Shown here in pieces: positions 7,701 through 13,787 of a stretch of DNA of 13,809 bases. A program made the position numbers and the translations under genes. Each line of letters opens with the position of its first letter. The first letter of the stretch is position 1. This stretch comes from JBJXFK01 sp046155505 (GTDB taxonomy: Bacteria > Planctomycetota > Phycisphaerae > UBA1845 > Fen-1342): NCBI GenBank assembly GCA_046155505.1, contig JBJXFK010000272.1:1-13809 (forward strand), written 5' to 3'. The notes under the pieces were generated by a model. The model was not told the DNA's origin. It did no database searches and worked only from the letters and a program-made list of their open reading frames with translations.

Positions 7701-8438
7701 TTCGGCGCATTCACGACCTCCGGCGGCGGCGCACCGCCACCGCCGGTGCCGACGAGCGAGTGGTCGGATGCCGAGATGTTGATGTATGAAAAAGCGACGC
7801 TCGGCTTTTACATCACCAAGCACCCGCTCGCGCAGCACGAGAAGATCGTGCGGACGTTCGGCACGGCGGACACGCTGTCGCTGCGACAGGCGGGCGAAAA
7901 TGCGAAGATCTTGCTCGGCGGCCTGTGTTCCAAGGTTCGTGCTGTGCCGATCAAGCAGGGCCGCAGCGCAGGCAAGAAGCTGATCGTCGCGGTGATTGAG
8001 GATTTCGTCGGCTCGGTCGAAGTTGTGCTGTTTCCCGATCAAGCGCCGGAGTACGCGGCGTTGCTCAAGCCGGACGCGGTGCTGTTCATCGACGGCACGG
8101 TCGACAAGCGGCGCGAGGAGCCGAGCGTGAAGGCGACGCGCGTGATTCCGATCGAGGATGTGCCGCGCACGTTCGCTCGCGACCTGCGGCTGCGCGTGCG
8201 CAGCATGGGCGTTGAGAACGAGGTGCTTCCGCGCTTGCAGCAGGTGTTGCGAGCACACGCGGGCAAGACGCCGCTGCACCTGGAAATCGCGTCGGGTGAA
8301 GGCTGGATCACGACGGTGCAGTTGCGCAAGCCGACGGCGGTGACGATCAGCGATGATCTGGTGCAGAAGCTCACCGGATTGATCGGCAACGAAAATGTGT
8401 TCATCGGCGGCAACCGCGGGGTGGTCGCAGCGGGATGA
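4725..8438 (+). CDS. dnaE: DNA polymerase III alpha subunit
   Basis: The replicative C-family polymerase, 1237 residues, cytoplasmic. GGAGG at 4711-4715 lies 9 nt before the ATG. The N-terminal PHP domain keeps likely metal ligands: H11 and H13 in HLHLHTEYS, D44-H45 in ITDHGN, E70, H92, and D210 and H212 in NDVHY. The palm has RGSACS, then PDIDIDLCQ with catalytic D434 and D436, and KMDFLGLRTL with the third Asp, D588. Later come VYQEQV, GGYAFNKAHS, a helix-hairpin-helix at about 905-915 (AISGIGHKAV), the clamp-binding motif QMDMF at 989-993 (compare E. coli QADMF) and an OB fold at about 1060-1140. Two low-complexity insertions, residues 319-350 and 860-890, are encoded by short tandem repeats; without them the length is about 1174, close to E. 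coli's 1160. All catalytic motifs are intact, so the protein should work. Confidence 0.97.
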   Translation: MSGAPKFCHLHLHTEYSLLDGACRPSEVVAAAKAMGMPAVAITDHGNMFGVIEFYSACKDAGIKPIIGCELYLAPGDRRDKETKGMREGAYHLLLLAQDLDGYRNLIKLTSIGYTEGFYRKPRVDKQVLAEFSKGLICTSTCLGGEIPQTLLHADYAAAKEMAETYLKIFGPDRFFMEIQNHGIDEQGQTNPELADLANKLGVGLIATNDVHYLRKDDREAHDVLCCISTRDKMSNEDRFRLSTGEFYLKSPEEMAAALPAYPQALENTLRVAEMCNLSFDFSKRYAPVYRPPQQKTPEAYLRERVLEGVKWRYGVDLGGSDGATERRSDGGSGEDPGAQSKIQNPKSKIDLAELRERVDYELSVISSKGFSSYFLIVWDFVNYAREHDIPVNARGSACSAVVAYTLGISNVDPLRYGLYFERFMDPDRDEMPDIDIDLCQVRRPEVIDYVRNKYGHVAQIITFGRLKAKAAIRDICRTMDVPLIEADKVAKLVPEELKMTIDKAIAREPELKRIYDTNPTMRKVLDIGKRLEGIARHASVHAAGVVIADMPLDTLVPLHKAADAELREVTTQFEGPTVEKVGLLKMDFLGLRTLSQIHLAAALVEKNHGVKIDLENLDLADQRVYALLSRGETRGVFQFESGGMRDVIMKMKPNRIEDLIAANALFRPGPMAYIDDYVARKHGRTQWTTPHPIMTEVLQETYGIMVYQEQVSRLVNRLGDVPLRRAFRLAKAISKKKESMINAERGPFIEGCAAKGVKTEIAEQVFADILQFGGYAFNKAHSTGYAVVAFQTAYLKTYYPAEFMASLLTYESGSTDKIAEYMDECRRLRQSDGSVGIPVLPPSVNESDEGFTVVYAGRGNKETKEQGNKGSAHGSSSSLDPSIPRSLDPFATKARRGTIRFGLGAISGIGHKAVLAILGARQEGGAYRDIYEFAERVELSCVNKSTFEALIKAGAFDDTGAMRRALIEVLDKAIDWGQTAQRDKKSGQMDMFGAFTTSGGGAPPPPVPTSEWSDAEMLMYEKATLGFYITKHPLAQHEKIVRTFGTADTLSLRQAGENAKILLGGLCSKVRAVPIKQGRSAGKKLIVAVIEDFVGSVEVVLFPDQAPEYAALLKPDAVLFIDGTVDKRREEPSVKATRVIPIEDVPRTFARDLRLRVRSMGVENEVLPRLQQVLRAHAGKTPLHLEIASGEGWITTVQLRKPTAVTISDDLVQKLTGLIGNENVFIGGNRGVVAAG
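5683..5771 (+). repeat. In-frame short-tandem-repeat insertion 1 inside dnaE
   Basis: Four 8-nt units (GGAGCGAC three times, then GAAGCGAC, 5683-5714) and four 7-nt ATCCAAA units (5744-5771) are joined by a GC-rich linker. They encode residues about 319-350, reading GGSDGATERRSDGGSG and later QSKIQNPKSKID. The AT-rich heptamers contrast sharply with the GC-rich coding sequence around them. The insertion falls between the PHP domain and the palm, before ELRERVDYELSVIS, where homologues have a short linker. Confidence 0.9.
7304..7394 (+). repeat. In-frame short-tandem-repeat insertion 2 inside dnaE
   Basis: Four 8-nt units of the type GAACAAGG (7304-7335, the second degenerate) and four of the type T(T/C)GATCCC (7363-7394, the third reading TCGGTCCC) flank a 27-nt linker. 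They encode residues about 860-890: GNKETKEQGNKG, then a Ser run and LDPSIPRSLDP. The place is the loop before IRFGLGAISGIG, next to the helix-hairpin-helix, where other DnaE proteins have only a short turn. Confidence 0.9.
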
Positions 8439-8447
8439 GAAGGGCGA

Positions 8448-8489
8448 ATGCTAAATGGCAAATGCAGAATGAAGAATGCAGAGTGCAGA
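8448..8489 (+). repeat. Heptamer array, six units, just after dnaE
   Basis: Six imperfect 7-nt units: ATGCTAA, ATGGCAA, ATGCAGA, ATGAAGA, ATGCAGA, GTGCAGA. It begins 10 nt after the dnaE stop codon and is AT-rich in a GC-rich setting. It has the same style as the ATCCAAA heptamers inside dnaE, with a different unit sequence. Confidence 0.85.
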
Positions 8490-8578
8490 ACGCCAGCGCG
8501 CTGGGCGTGCGAGCCGCGCGCCGAGCGCGGGCGGGATGGCTAGCCGCGAATCGCGCGTCGAGTGCATCGCGCCAGCGA

Positions 8579-8666
8579 TCCGAACGCGACGCGCAAGCGA
8601 GTGAACGCGCGCGTCAGCGAGCCGGACGTGCCGTCCACGAAAAAGCAGCCGCGGGCGGCCGCTCCA
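8579..8666 (+). repeat. Composite dispersed repeat, copy 1 (43-nt core plus hairpin)
   Basis: The core at 8579-8621 begins TCCGAACGCGACGCGCAAGC. A 22-nt spacer follows, then the hairpin AGCAGCCG, loop CGGG, CGGCCGCT at 8644-8663, and CCA. The core matches copy 2 at 39 of 43 positions. On the minus strand the hairpin pairs along all 8 bp (one G-T) and is followed by a T5 run. Upstream, 8490-8578 holds only GC-rich sequence with no gene. Confidence 0.85.
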
Positions 8667-8720
8667 CACGGTGACCACGTAGCGATCGGGACTCCGTGCC
8701 AGACGCCGAGCGTCAGCGAG

Positions 8721-8807
8721 TCCGAACGCGAAGCGCAAGCGAGTGACCGCGAGCGCCAGCGAGCCGAACGCGATGCACAATGGAAGCAGCCGGGGGCGGC
8801 AGCTCCA
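8721..8807 (+). repeat. Composite dispersed repeat, copy 2
   Basis: The core at 8721-8763 is followed by a 21-nt spacer and the hairpin AGCAGCCG, loop GGGG, CGGCAGCT at 8785-8804, then CCA. The core is identical over all 43 nt to the reverse complement of copy 3 at 9816-9858. On the minus strand the hairpin is followed by TCC, so there is no T run here. Confidence 0.85.
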
Positions 8808-8819
8808 CAAGCACAAAAA

Positions 8820-8842
8820 AGCAGCCGAGAGCGGCGGCTCTG
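8820..8842 (+). repeat. Solo hairpin of the composite repeat family
   Basis: AGCAGCCG, loop AGAG, CGGCGGCT (8820-8839), with six A before it, lies 12 nt after copy 2. On the minus strand this is a stem with one mismatch followed by a T6 run. No 43-nt core is attached, so it is a partial copy or an independent hairpin. Confidence 0.7.
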
Positions 8843-8983
8843 CAGCAGGCCCGCGCGTCGCCTCGCCGTCGTGGCGTCGATTTGCCGGCTCGTCTATTCT
8901 TCCGACCGAACCAGTGCGAGCGATTGCCGTCGTCTCAACAGACCTGCGGCACCGTCGAGGAATGCATCAATCGGAGTGGAATC

Positions 8984-9571
8984 GTGTCGAATGCGACGAG
9001 CAGCGCGAAGCGGGATTATCTCACCATCGTTTCCGGCCTACCGCGGTCGGGTACGTCGATGATGATGCGGATGCTGTCCGAGGGCGGCATTCCGCCGCTG
9101 ATCGACAACGTTCGCACCGCCGACGAAGACAACCCAAATGGCTATTACGAATTCGAGCCGGTGAAGAAGACCAAGCAAGACGCGAGCTGGCTGAAGCAGG
9201 CGTCGGGCATGGTAGTGAAGATGGTCTATCGGCTGCTCTATGACCTGCCGGCCGGCTATTCCTATCGCATCGTGTTCATGAAGCGGAAGCTGGAAGAGGT
9301 GATCAAATCGCAGGAAGTGATGCTCGAACGGCACGGCAAGGCCGGCGGGGCGAGCGACGACGAGATCATTGCACTTTTTAAGTCCGAATTGGCGCGGTGC
9401 GACGAGTGGATCGGGCAGCGGGCGAATTTTCAGGTGTTGTATATGGACTACAACGAGTTGATGTCGAGCCCAAAACCGGCGGTCCAAGCACTCGACGCTT
9501 TTCTGGGCAACATGAATCAGGACGCGATGCTGCACGTCGTTGATCCGAAGCTGTATCGTCAACGCAAGTGA
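8984..9571 (+). CDS. Sulfotransferase-like P-loop protein
   Basis: A 195-residue cytoplasmic protein. The GTG start at 8984 is chosen because GGAG lies 7 nt upstream and the P-loop then falls at the usual place near the N terminus; the frame is open further upstream, but only through the repeats. Residues 18-31, GLPRSGTSMMMRML, match the 5'-phosphosulfate-binding loop of PAPS-dependent sulfotransferases. R101 and S109 in MKRKLEEVIKSQ have the 8-residue spacing of the 3'-phosphate-binding motif. NPNGYYEFE at 50-58 is typical of a bacterial sulfotransferase-like subset. The protein is shorter than most sulfotransferases (about 250-300), so the acceptor-binding part may be reduced. The substrate is unknown, and transfer to a small molecule or protein is equally possible. 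It is isolated between repeat blocks. Confidence 0.75.
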   Translation: MSNATSSAKRDYLTIVSGLPRSGTSMMMRMLSEGGIPPLIDNVRTADEDNPNGYYEFEPVKKTKQDASWLKQASGMVVKMVYRLLYDLPAGYSYRIVFMKRKLEEVIKSQEVMLERHGKAGGASDDEIIALFKSELARCDEWIGQRANFQVLYMDYNELMSSPKPAVQALDAFLGNMNQDAMLHVVDPKLYRQRK

Positions 9572-9586
9572 TGGTTGCTGGTCGGA

Positions 9587-9661
9587 TCAGCACAAGGCGA
9601 GATAGGCCGCGACGAAATACACGGCGATGCGGACTTTTTGCGGCGTGATGGCGAAGAGCAT
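9587..9661 (-). CDS. Possible 24-residue hydrophobic peptide
   Basis: Read on the minus strand, an ATG at 9661 has GGAGG 5 nt upstream and opens a 24-codon frame ending in TGA at 9587. The product, MLFAITPQKVRIAVYFVAAY then LALC, is mostly hydrophobic and could span a membrane once. The ribosome site is the only real support. GGAGG is also one arm of a small inverted repeat (GCCTC, CA, GAGGC), so it may be coincidence. It is convergent with the sulfotransferase gene and ends 16 nt beyond its stop. Confidence 0.25.
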   Translation of the reverse strand: MLFAITPQKVRIAVYFVAAYLALC

Positions 9662-9712
9662 GCGCGCCTCCAGAGGCGAGTTCAAGTTTTTCGGCGGTCT
9701 CGACAGCAGAGA

Positions 9713-9745
9713 GGAACCGCTCCCTTACGGTCGCGGCTCGGTTCC
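9713..9745. repeat. Inverted repeat, 7-bp arms
   Basis: GGAACCG (9713-9719) and CGGTTCC (9739-9745) are perfect arms around a 19-nt spacer containing CTCCCTTACGGTCGCGG. It lies in the 9572-9948 gap, just before copy 3 of the composite repeat. It has no T run, so it is not an obvious terminator. Confidence 0.6.
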
Positions 9746-9770
9746 GGCTCGCTGACGCTCGGGCAACATG

Positions 9771-9858
9771 TGGAGCTGCCGCCCTCGGCTGCTTTTTTCG
9801 TGCGGTGCGTTCGGACTCGCTGGCGCTCGCGGTCACTCGCTTGCGCTTCGCGTTCGGA
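9771..9858 (-). repeat. Composite dispersed repeat, copy 3 (inverted)
   Basis: This is the reverse complement of copies 1 and 2: hairpin at 9774-9793, a 22-nt spacer, and a 43-nt core at 9816-9858 identical to the copy 2 core. With copies 1 and 2 it places inverted repeats on both sides of the sulfotransferase gene, about 1 kb apart. The remainder of the 9572-9948 gap shows no gene other than the doubtful small peptide. Confidence 0.85.
9774..9798 (+). terminator. Terminator-like hairpin with T6, downstream of the sulfotransferase gene
   Basis: On the plus strand: AGCTGCCG, loop CCCT, CGGCTGCT, with the final T running into five more T (9793-9798). The stem is 8 bp with one T-T mismatch. It is in the right orientation to end a transcript of the sulfotransferase gene, though 200 nt past its stop. 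It is also the hairpin half of repeat copy 3. Confidence 0.55.
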
Positions 9859-9948
9859 TCGCTACGCGGTCGATTCGCGTGCGACGTTACTTGTGATTGC
9901 GTTCGATGTTAGGGCATGCGGGCGACACGATTCCACGTCCGCGGTCGC

Positions 9949-10605
9949 TTATCGCGCGGGGCGGCCGAATTCCTGGACCCAATAGACGCCATATTCACCG
10001 CCGAGCTTGACCGCGACGCCCAGTTCCGTGAACCGTGGGTCCATAATATTTTTGCGGTGGCCGGGGCTGTTCATCCAGTCGATGAACGCCTGTGATGCGG
10101 TTCTCTGGCCGGCCGCGAGATTTTCGCCCACGACCTGAAAGTCGTATTCGAAATCGCGCGCGCGGTCGCCGAGCGTGCTGCCCGTAACCGGGTTGACATG
10201 ATCGAAAAAGTCGAATTGCACCATTTCGCAGGCATATTGTTCGGCCTGGTGGACGAGCGTGTCATTGCGAACGACCTCGGCAAGGCCGCTTTTCACCCGT
10301 TCAGCGTTGACCAGCCGCAGAATTTCGTCTTCCATCGCCGCCGAGTCGGCGGGTTCTTCGCATTCGGGGAATCGGGCGGCGAGCTGCGTCGCAAAGCTGC
10401 TATCCAGGCCGCTGCCGGGCACGGTGGTGCTACTGCCGAGGCTGCGCGTCGGATTTTCGGTGTCGCCGACGATTGTCGGGTCGGCCGAGTTATCCGCCGA
10501 AAGGTCCGATTCGAGCGCCAGCGTGGCGTCGCTGGGACACCCGCCGACAGAAAAAATGAACGCAAGCGAACCAGCCGCAAATGCGGCAAGCTTCCAGAGC
10601 TTCAT
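9949..10605 (-). CDS. CAP/SCP-domain lipoprotein
   Basis: A 218-residue exported lipoprotein. The start at ATG 10605 is set by GGGGAG 8 nt upstream and by the signal peptide it opens: MKLWKLAAFAAGSLAFIFSV, then GGC with lipidation predicted at C23. Residues 24-85 are an acidic, low-complexity linker. Residues about 91-215 form a bacterial CAP (cysteine-rich secretory protein/antigen 5/PR-1) domain: ILRLVNAERVKSGL, H119, FFDHVNP with H136, VGENLAAG with E161, the signature DWMNSPGHRKNIM with H183, and YWVQEFG at the end. The two His and the Glu of the CAP cavity are all present. The roles of bacterial CAP proteins are poorly defined, and the sequence does not show one. It is divergent from the PKD/WD40 lipoprotein and shares its lipobox FSVGGCP. 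Confidence 0.9.
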   Translation of the reverse strand: MKLWKLAAFAAGSLAFIFSVGGCPSDATLALESDLSADNSADPTIVGDTENPTRSLGSSTTVPGSGLDSSFATQLAARFPECEEPADSAAMEDEILRLVNAERVKSGLAEVVRNDTLVHQAEQYACEMVQFDFFDHVNPVTGSTLGDRARDFEYDFQVVGENLAAGQRTASQAFIDWMNSPGHRKNIMDPRFTELGVAVKLGGEYGVYWVQEFGRPAR

Positions 10606-10633
10606 TCGCCAATCTCCCCTAATCCGCTCCCGT

Positions 10634-10653
10634 GGTGACGGCCTCGCGTCACC
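10634..10653. promoter_or_regulatory. Inverted repeat in the leader of the CAP gene
   Basis: GGTGACG (10634-10640) and CGTCACC (10647-10653) are perfect 7-bp arms around GCCTCG, 29-48 nt upstream of the CAP start codon. It could be an operator or a leader hairpin. A possible minus-strand -10 box, TACAAT (10689-10684), lies farther upstream with only a weak -35. Confidence 0.4.
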
Positions 10654-10707
10654 GGCGGCTAACCCCAATTGGGCGGTGTACCCATTGTAGGCATCTCCTG
10701 CAACCCC

Positions 10708-10736
10708 TTGATACGACTTTTTGTCTCCCCGATACT
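10708..10736 (+). promoter_or_regulatory. Candidate sigma-70-type promoter for the PKD/WD40 lipoprotein
   Basis: TTGATA (10708-10713), a 17-nt spacer and GATACT (10731-10736) lie about 48 nt before the ATG at 10784. The -35 box matches 5 of 6 and the -10 box 4 of 6 consensus bases. The leader would be about 40 nt. Confidence 0.45.
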
Positions 10737-10783
10737 AATGGGTGAGCCGCTGTGCGTCCGGATACGCGGTTGAGGAGCCTTCG

Positions 10784-13747
10784 ATGCGAGTTTCACGTTG
10801 GTCTGTCGCCACGGGCGTCATTTGCCTGGTTGCGTCGCTGTCATTCTCGGTCGGTGGATGTCCGCCGACGGGTGGCACCGATGGGGCGATCGGTACGCTG
10901 AACACGCCGCCGACTGCGATTGTCAGTTCGGATCAGGTGCGCGGCGTGGTTCCATTGACGGTTCGATTTTCTTCGGACCGCAGCACGGATGACGGCGCGA
11001 TCGTCAGCCGCGTATGGGACTTCGGCGATGGCGCGACAAGTAGCGAGATCTCGCCGCTGCACACATTTACGCAGACCGGCGTATTCAACGTGCGGCTCAC
11101 GCTGACGGACGAACAGGGGTTGAGCACGTCGCGCACGCTGCGCATCACCGTGACGCAATCGCCGGTGCCAGTGATCTCGGTCGATCGCACGTCGGCACCC
11201 AACGCGCCGGCGATCATCAACTTCAGTTCGGTGGGTTCGTTCGATCCGGACGGCGAGATTCGTCAGTATCAGTGGGACTTCGGCGACAACACTCGTGAGT
11301 TTTTCCAGAACGTCGCGCATCAGTATTCAACGTCGGGCACGTTCCGTGCGACGCTGACCGTCACCGACGATGCGGGCGTTTCGGCTTCGGAAGAAATTTT
11401 GATCAGCATCGGCATCCCGGTCCCGACGGTCGAGATTCGCACGCCGCCGCCGGATGCGGTGAACATCGTCGTCAGTCCGGATTCGCCGCTCTGGGTACAG
11501 GCCGCGATTGAGTCGACGCCCGGCGTTCCGCGAACGGTGCGCGCCGGCCTCGACGTCGACCGCGACGAGTGCAACGCGCAGGCGGCGGCGGTCGTGCTGA
11601 ACACGAACACGGTCGCGCGGCGGTTCGAGGGGCACGGTGCCGCGGTCAATGATCTCGCGGTGAATGCGAACGGCTCGGTGCTGCTGACCGCGAGCGATGA
11701 CGGCACGATTCGCTCGTACAACGCCGTCACGGGTGCGGCGATCGGCACGCTTACCGGTTCGCCGCCGACGCTCTCGGCGTCGGTTGTCAACTGCGTGGCG
11801 TTCTCGCCGACGGGCGATCAGTTTGCGTATGGCTTGGGAAATGGGCGGGTCGTACTGCGTAACACGGCGAATCTGGCGATCGTGCGCGTGTTCACCAGTC
11901 ACACCAGCGGCGTGAACGACGTTGCATTCTCTGCCGACGGCACTCGGATTCTCAGCTCAGGCAACGATCGCCGCGCGATTTTGTGGAACGTGTCGGACGG
12001 CACGATTCTCCGCGACTTCACACACGCCTTGTCAGTCAATGGCGTGGCGTTCAGCCCGGTCGATAGCACGGTGGTGGCGACCGCGTGTGCGGACAACATC
12101 GCCCGCGCGTGGAGCGTCACCAGCGGTGCGGTGATCGGCCTTTTCTCGGGTCACACCGAGCCGGTCAATAGCGTGCTATTCAGCGCGGACGGCTTGACGC
12201 TGTTCACCGCGTCGGACGATGACACCGCGCGCTCGTGGGATATCGCAACCGGCGGATTGAAGCTGACGCTGACCGGCACGGGCGGCAACATGCTGTCGCT
12301 GGCGCTGTCGCTCGACGGTGCAAACCTGATCACAGGCGATGCGAGTGGCGTGGTGCGGCAATGGGTGCTCTCGACCGGCACGGCGGTAAACGTCGGCGTC
12401 GCACCTTGTGCGTCGGCGATCAAGAGTGTTCGACTGAGCAACGATGGCACGCTTGCGTTCGCGTCGGTCGCCGCGGGCAACGATATTCAGCTTGATACTG
12501 ACCCGTCATCGGGCCAGGACATCAATCTCAATACGCCGCGGGCGCTCGACCTGTCGAACGTGGACGAGGGTCAGTACACGCTGTGGGTTGAAGTGGACAC
12601 CGATCGCACCGAGCCGACTCGTGAATACGCGAGCGGCGTGATCAGCGTGATCGCGGCGTTCACGTCGACGCCCAACACCGAGACGCCGGTGGTGCCGCTG
12701 GTCAATGATCGCGCATCGGTGGTCGTCGGCGATACGCGTGGGCGACAGGTGTTCGACATCGGCCCGATGAATGCCGGCGATCGGTTGTTGTTCGGTTTGC
12801 TCGGTACGCCGAGCTATGTGCGCAAGTATGACACGACCACCGACTTCAGCGTGGCAGTGCTGGACGGCGATCAGAATCTGTTTGCGTGGTACCAGAAGTT
12901 TACGGCCCTGGAGTTTGACCCGACGAATCCGTTCCTGATCAGCGAGTCGGTGTTCCGCGTCGACTTCGATCCGAACACGCGACTGGTATTCGCTCGTGCG
13001 GGTCAAAATCACTATGTCGTGACCGACGGCGGCAACAGCGTCGATATTCAAATTGTTCGGGCGCAGACGGTGGTGAAGCGCCCGCAGCGCGTGTTCGTGA
13101 ATTTCGCCGGCGCGCCGGCGGCGGGGGCCGGCCAGCGCCCGACCGAGACGATTCCGGCACTGAGTGCGACGGCGATCAACATCGCCTGGGGAGCGACGGA
13201 ACTGCTGCAAATCAAGACCGGTATCATCAACCAGCTCAACCTGATTTACAGCGGTTTTGCGATCGAGTTCATTACGTCGGACGAAGGGCCGGCATCGGAA
13301 GTCACGCTGCCGTTCCTGACTGTACACGTCGGCGGGACGAACCCGAACCTCTATGGCGTGTCGGACTACATCGATCCGCGAAATGAGACGCTGACCGGTA
13401 CATGCATCGTCTACGGAACGTCGATCGGCGTCGATGCCCTGGCCGGCGTATTCGCGAATACGCCGACCACTGCAATCGATGTGGGCAATGCCCTCGGTCG
13501 TGTCGCGGCGCACGAGGTCGGGCACATGCTTGGCCTGCGCAATACGGTCGGCAATCCGACGGACATCATGACGACCAGCCTGGGTTTCTTCGGAGCGATC
13601 GACCCGACGCTGCCGGGGTTGACGCTGGGCGTGAGCGCGCTGTCGACCTCGGAGCAGTTCGTTGATCCGGTGACGCAGACGCAGTTGCCGTCGATCGGCT
13701 TCCAGGATGCGGCTCGTTTGCTCGAGGACACGGTGGGCACGAACTGA
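10784..13747 (+). CDS. PKD-WD40-metzincin-like secreted lipoprotein
   Basis: A 987-residue surface or periplasmic protein. ATG 10784 has GAGGAG 6 nt upstream and opens a lipoprotein signal with lipobox SVGGC (C26). Two PKD domains follow (about 41-125 and 128-213), each with the WDFGD core (78-82 and 164-168). Residues 214-277 begin an Ig-like segment. Residues 278-566 hold seven WD40-like repeats, most with V-N-x-V-x-F-S-x-D-G and W/S-x-x-x-T-G elements, enough for a closed propeller. The Ig-like segment seems to resume at 567-625 (GQYTLWVEVDTDRT). Residues about 635-770 look like a beta-rich jelly-roll. The C-terminal 200 residues carry HEVGHMLGLRN (H910, E911, H914, G917) and a likely Met-turn (DIM, M929), typical of a metzincin zinc protease, but N920 replaces the third ligand. 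A role in surface binding with protease-derived activity is inferred; activity is uncertain. Confidence 0.88.
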   Translation: MRVSRWSVATGVICLVASLSFSVGGCPPTGGTDGAIGTLNTPPTAIVSSDQVRGVVPLTVRFSSDRSTDDGAIVSRVWDFGDGATSSEISPLHTFTQTGVFNVRLTLTDEQGLSTSRTLRITVTQSPVPVISVDRTSAPNAPAIINFSSVGSFDPDGEIRQYQWDFGDNTREFFQNVAHQYSTSGTFRATLTVTDDAGVSASEEILISIGIPVPTVEIRTPPPDAVNIVVSPDSPLWVQAAIESTPGVPRTVRAGLDVDRDECNAQAAAVVLNTNTVARRFEGHGAAVNDLAVNANGSVLLTASDDGTIRSYNAVTGAAIGTLTGSPPTLSASVVNCVAFSPTGDQFAYGLGNGRVVLRNTANLAIVRVFTSHTSGVNDVAFSADGTRILSSGNDRRAILWNVSDGTILRDFTHALSVNGVAFSPVDSTVVATACADNIARAWSVTSGAVIGLFSGHTEPVNSVLFSADGLTLFTASDDDTARSWDIATGGLKLTLTGTGGNMLSLALSLDGANLITGDASGVVRQWVLSTGTAVNVGVAPCASAIKSVRLSNDGTLAFASVAAGNDIQLDTDPSSGQDINLNTPRALDLSNVDEGQYTLWVEVDTDRTEPTREYASGVISVIAAFTSTPNTETPVVPLVNDRASVVVGDTRGRQVFDIGPMNAGDRLLFGLLGTPSYVRKYDTTTDFSVAVLDGDQNLFAWYQKFTALEFDPTNPFLISESVFRVDFDPNTRLVFARAGQNHYVVTDGGNSVDIQIVRAQTVVKRPQRVFVNFAGAPAAGAGQRPTETIPALSATAINIAWGATELLQIKTGIINQLNLIYSGFAIEFITSDEGPASEVTLPFLTVHVGGTNPNLYGVSDYIDPRNETLTGTCIVYGTSIGVDALAGVFANTPTTAIDVGNALGRVAAHEVGHMLGLRNTVGNPTDIMTTSLGFFGAIDPTLPGLTLGVSALSTSEQFVDPVTQTQLPSIGFQDAARLLEDTVGTN

Positions 13748-13787
13748 TCGGCCTGGGGCGAGGTTCAATTGCAATCGCAGGACGGGC

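Noticed and set aside
6609..8279. Long minus-strand open frame (about 556 codons) under dnaE
   Set aside because: Mirror frame of a GC-rich gene; the His/Arg/Leu-rich product has no domain, while the plus strand is unmistakable DnaE.
5683..8489. CRISPR array
   Set aside because: Units of 7-8 nt repeat directly head to tail with no spacers and no cas genes nearby.
8435..8983. Ser/Glu/Arg/Gln-rich open frames after dnaE and upstream of the sulfotransferase
   Set aside because: They are produced by the composite repeats being free of stops in several frames; no ribosome site or domain supports them.
12506..13774. Long minus-strand open frame (about 420 codons) at the right end
   Set aside because: Antisense mirror of the PKD/WD40/metzincin-like gene; Arg-rich with no domain features.
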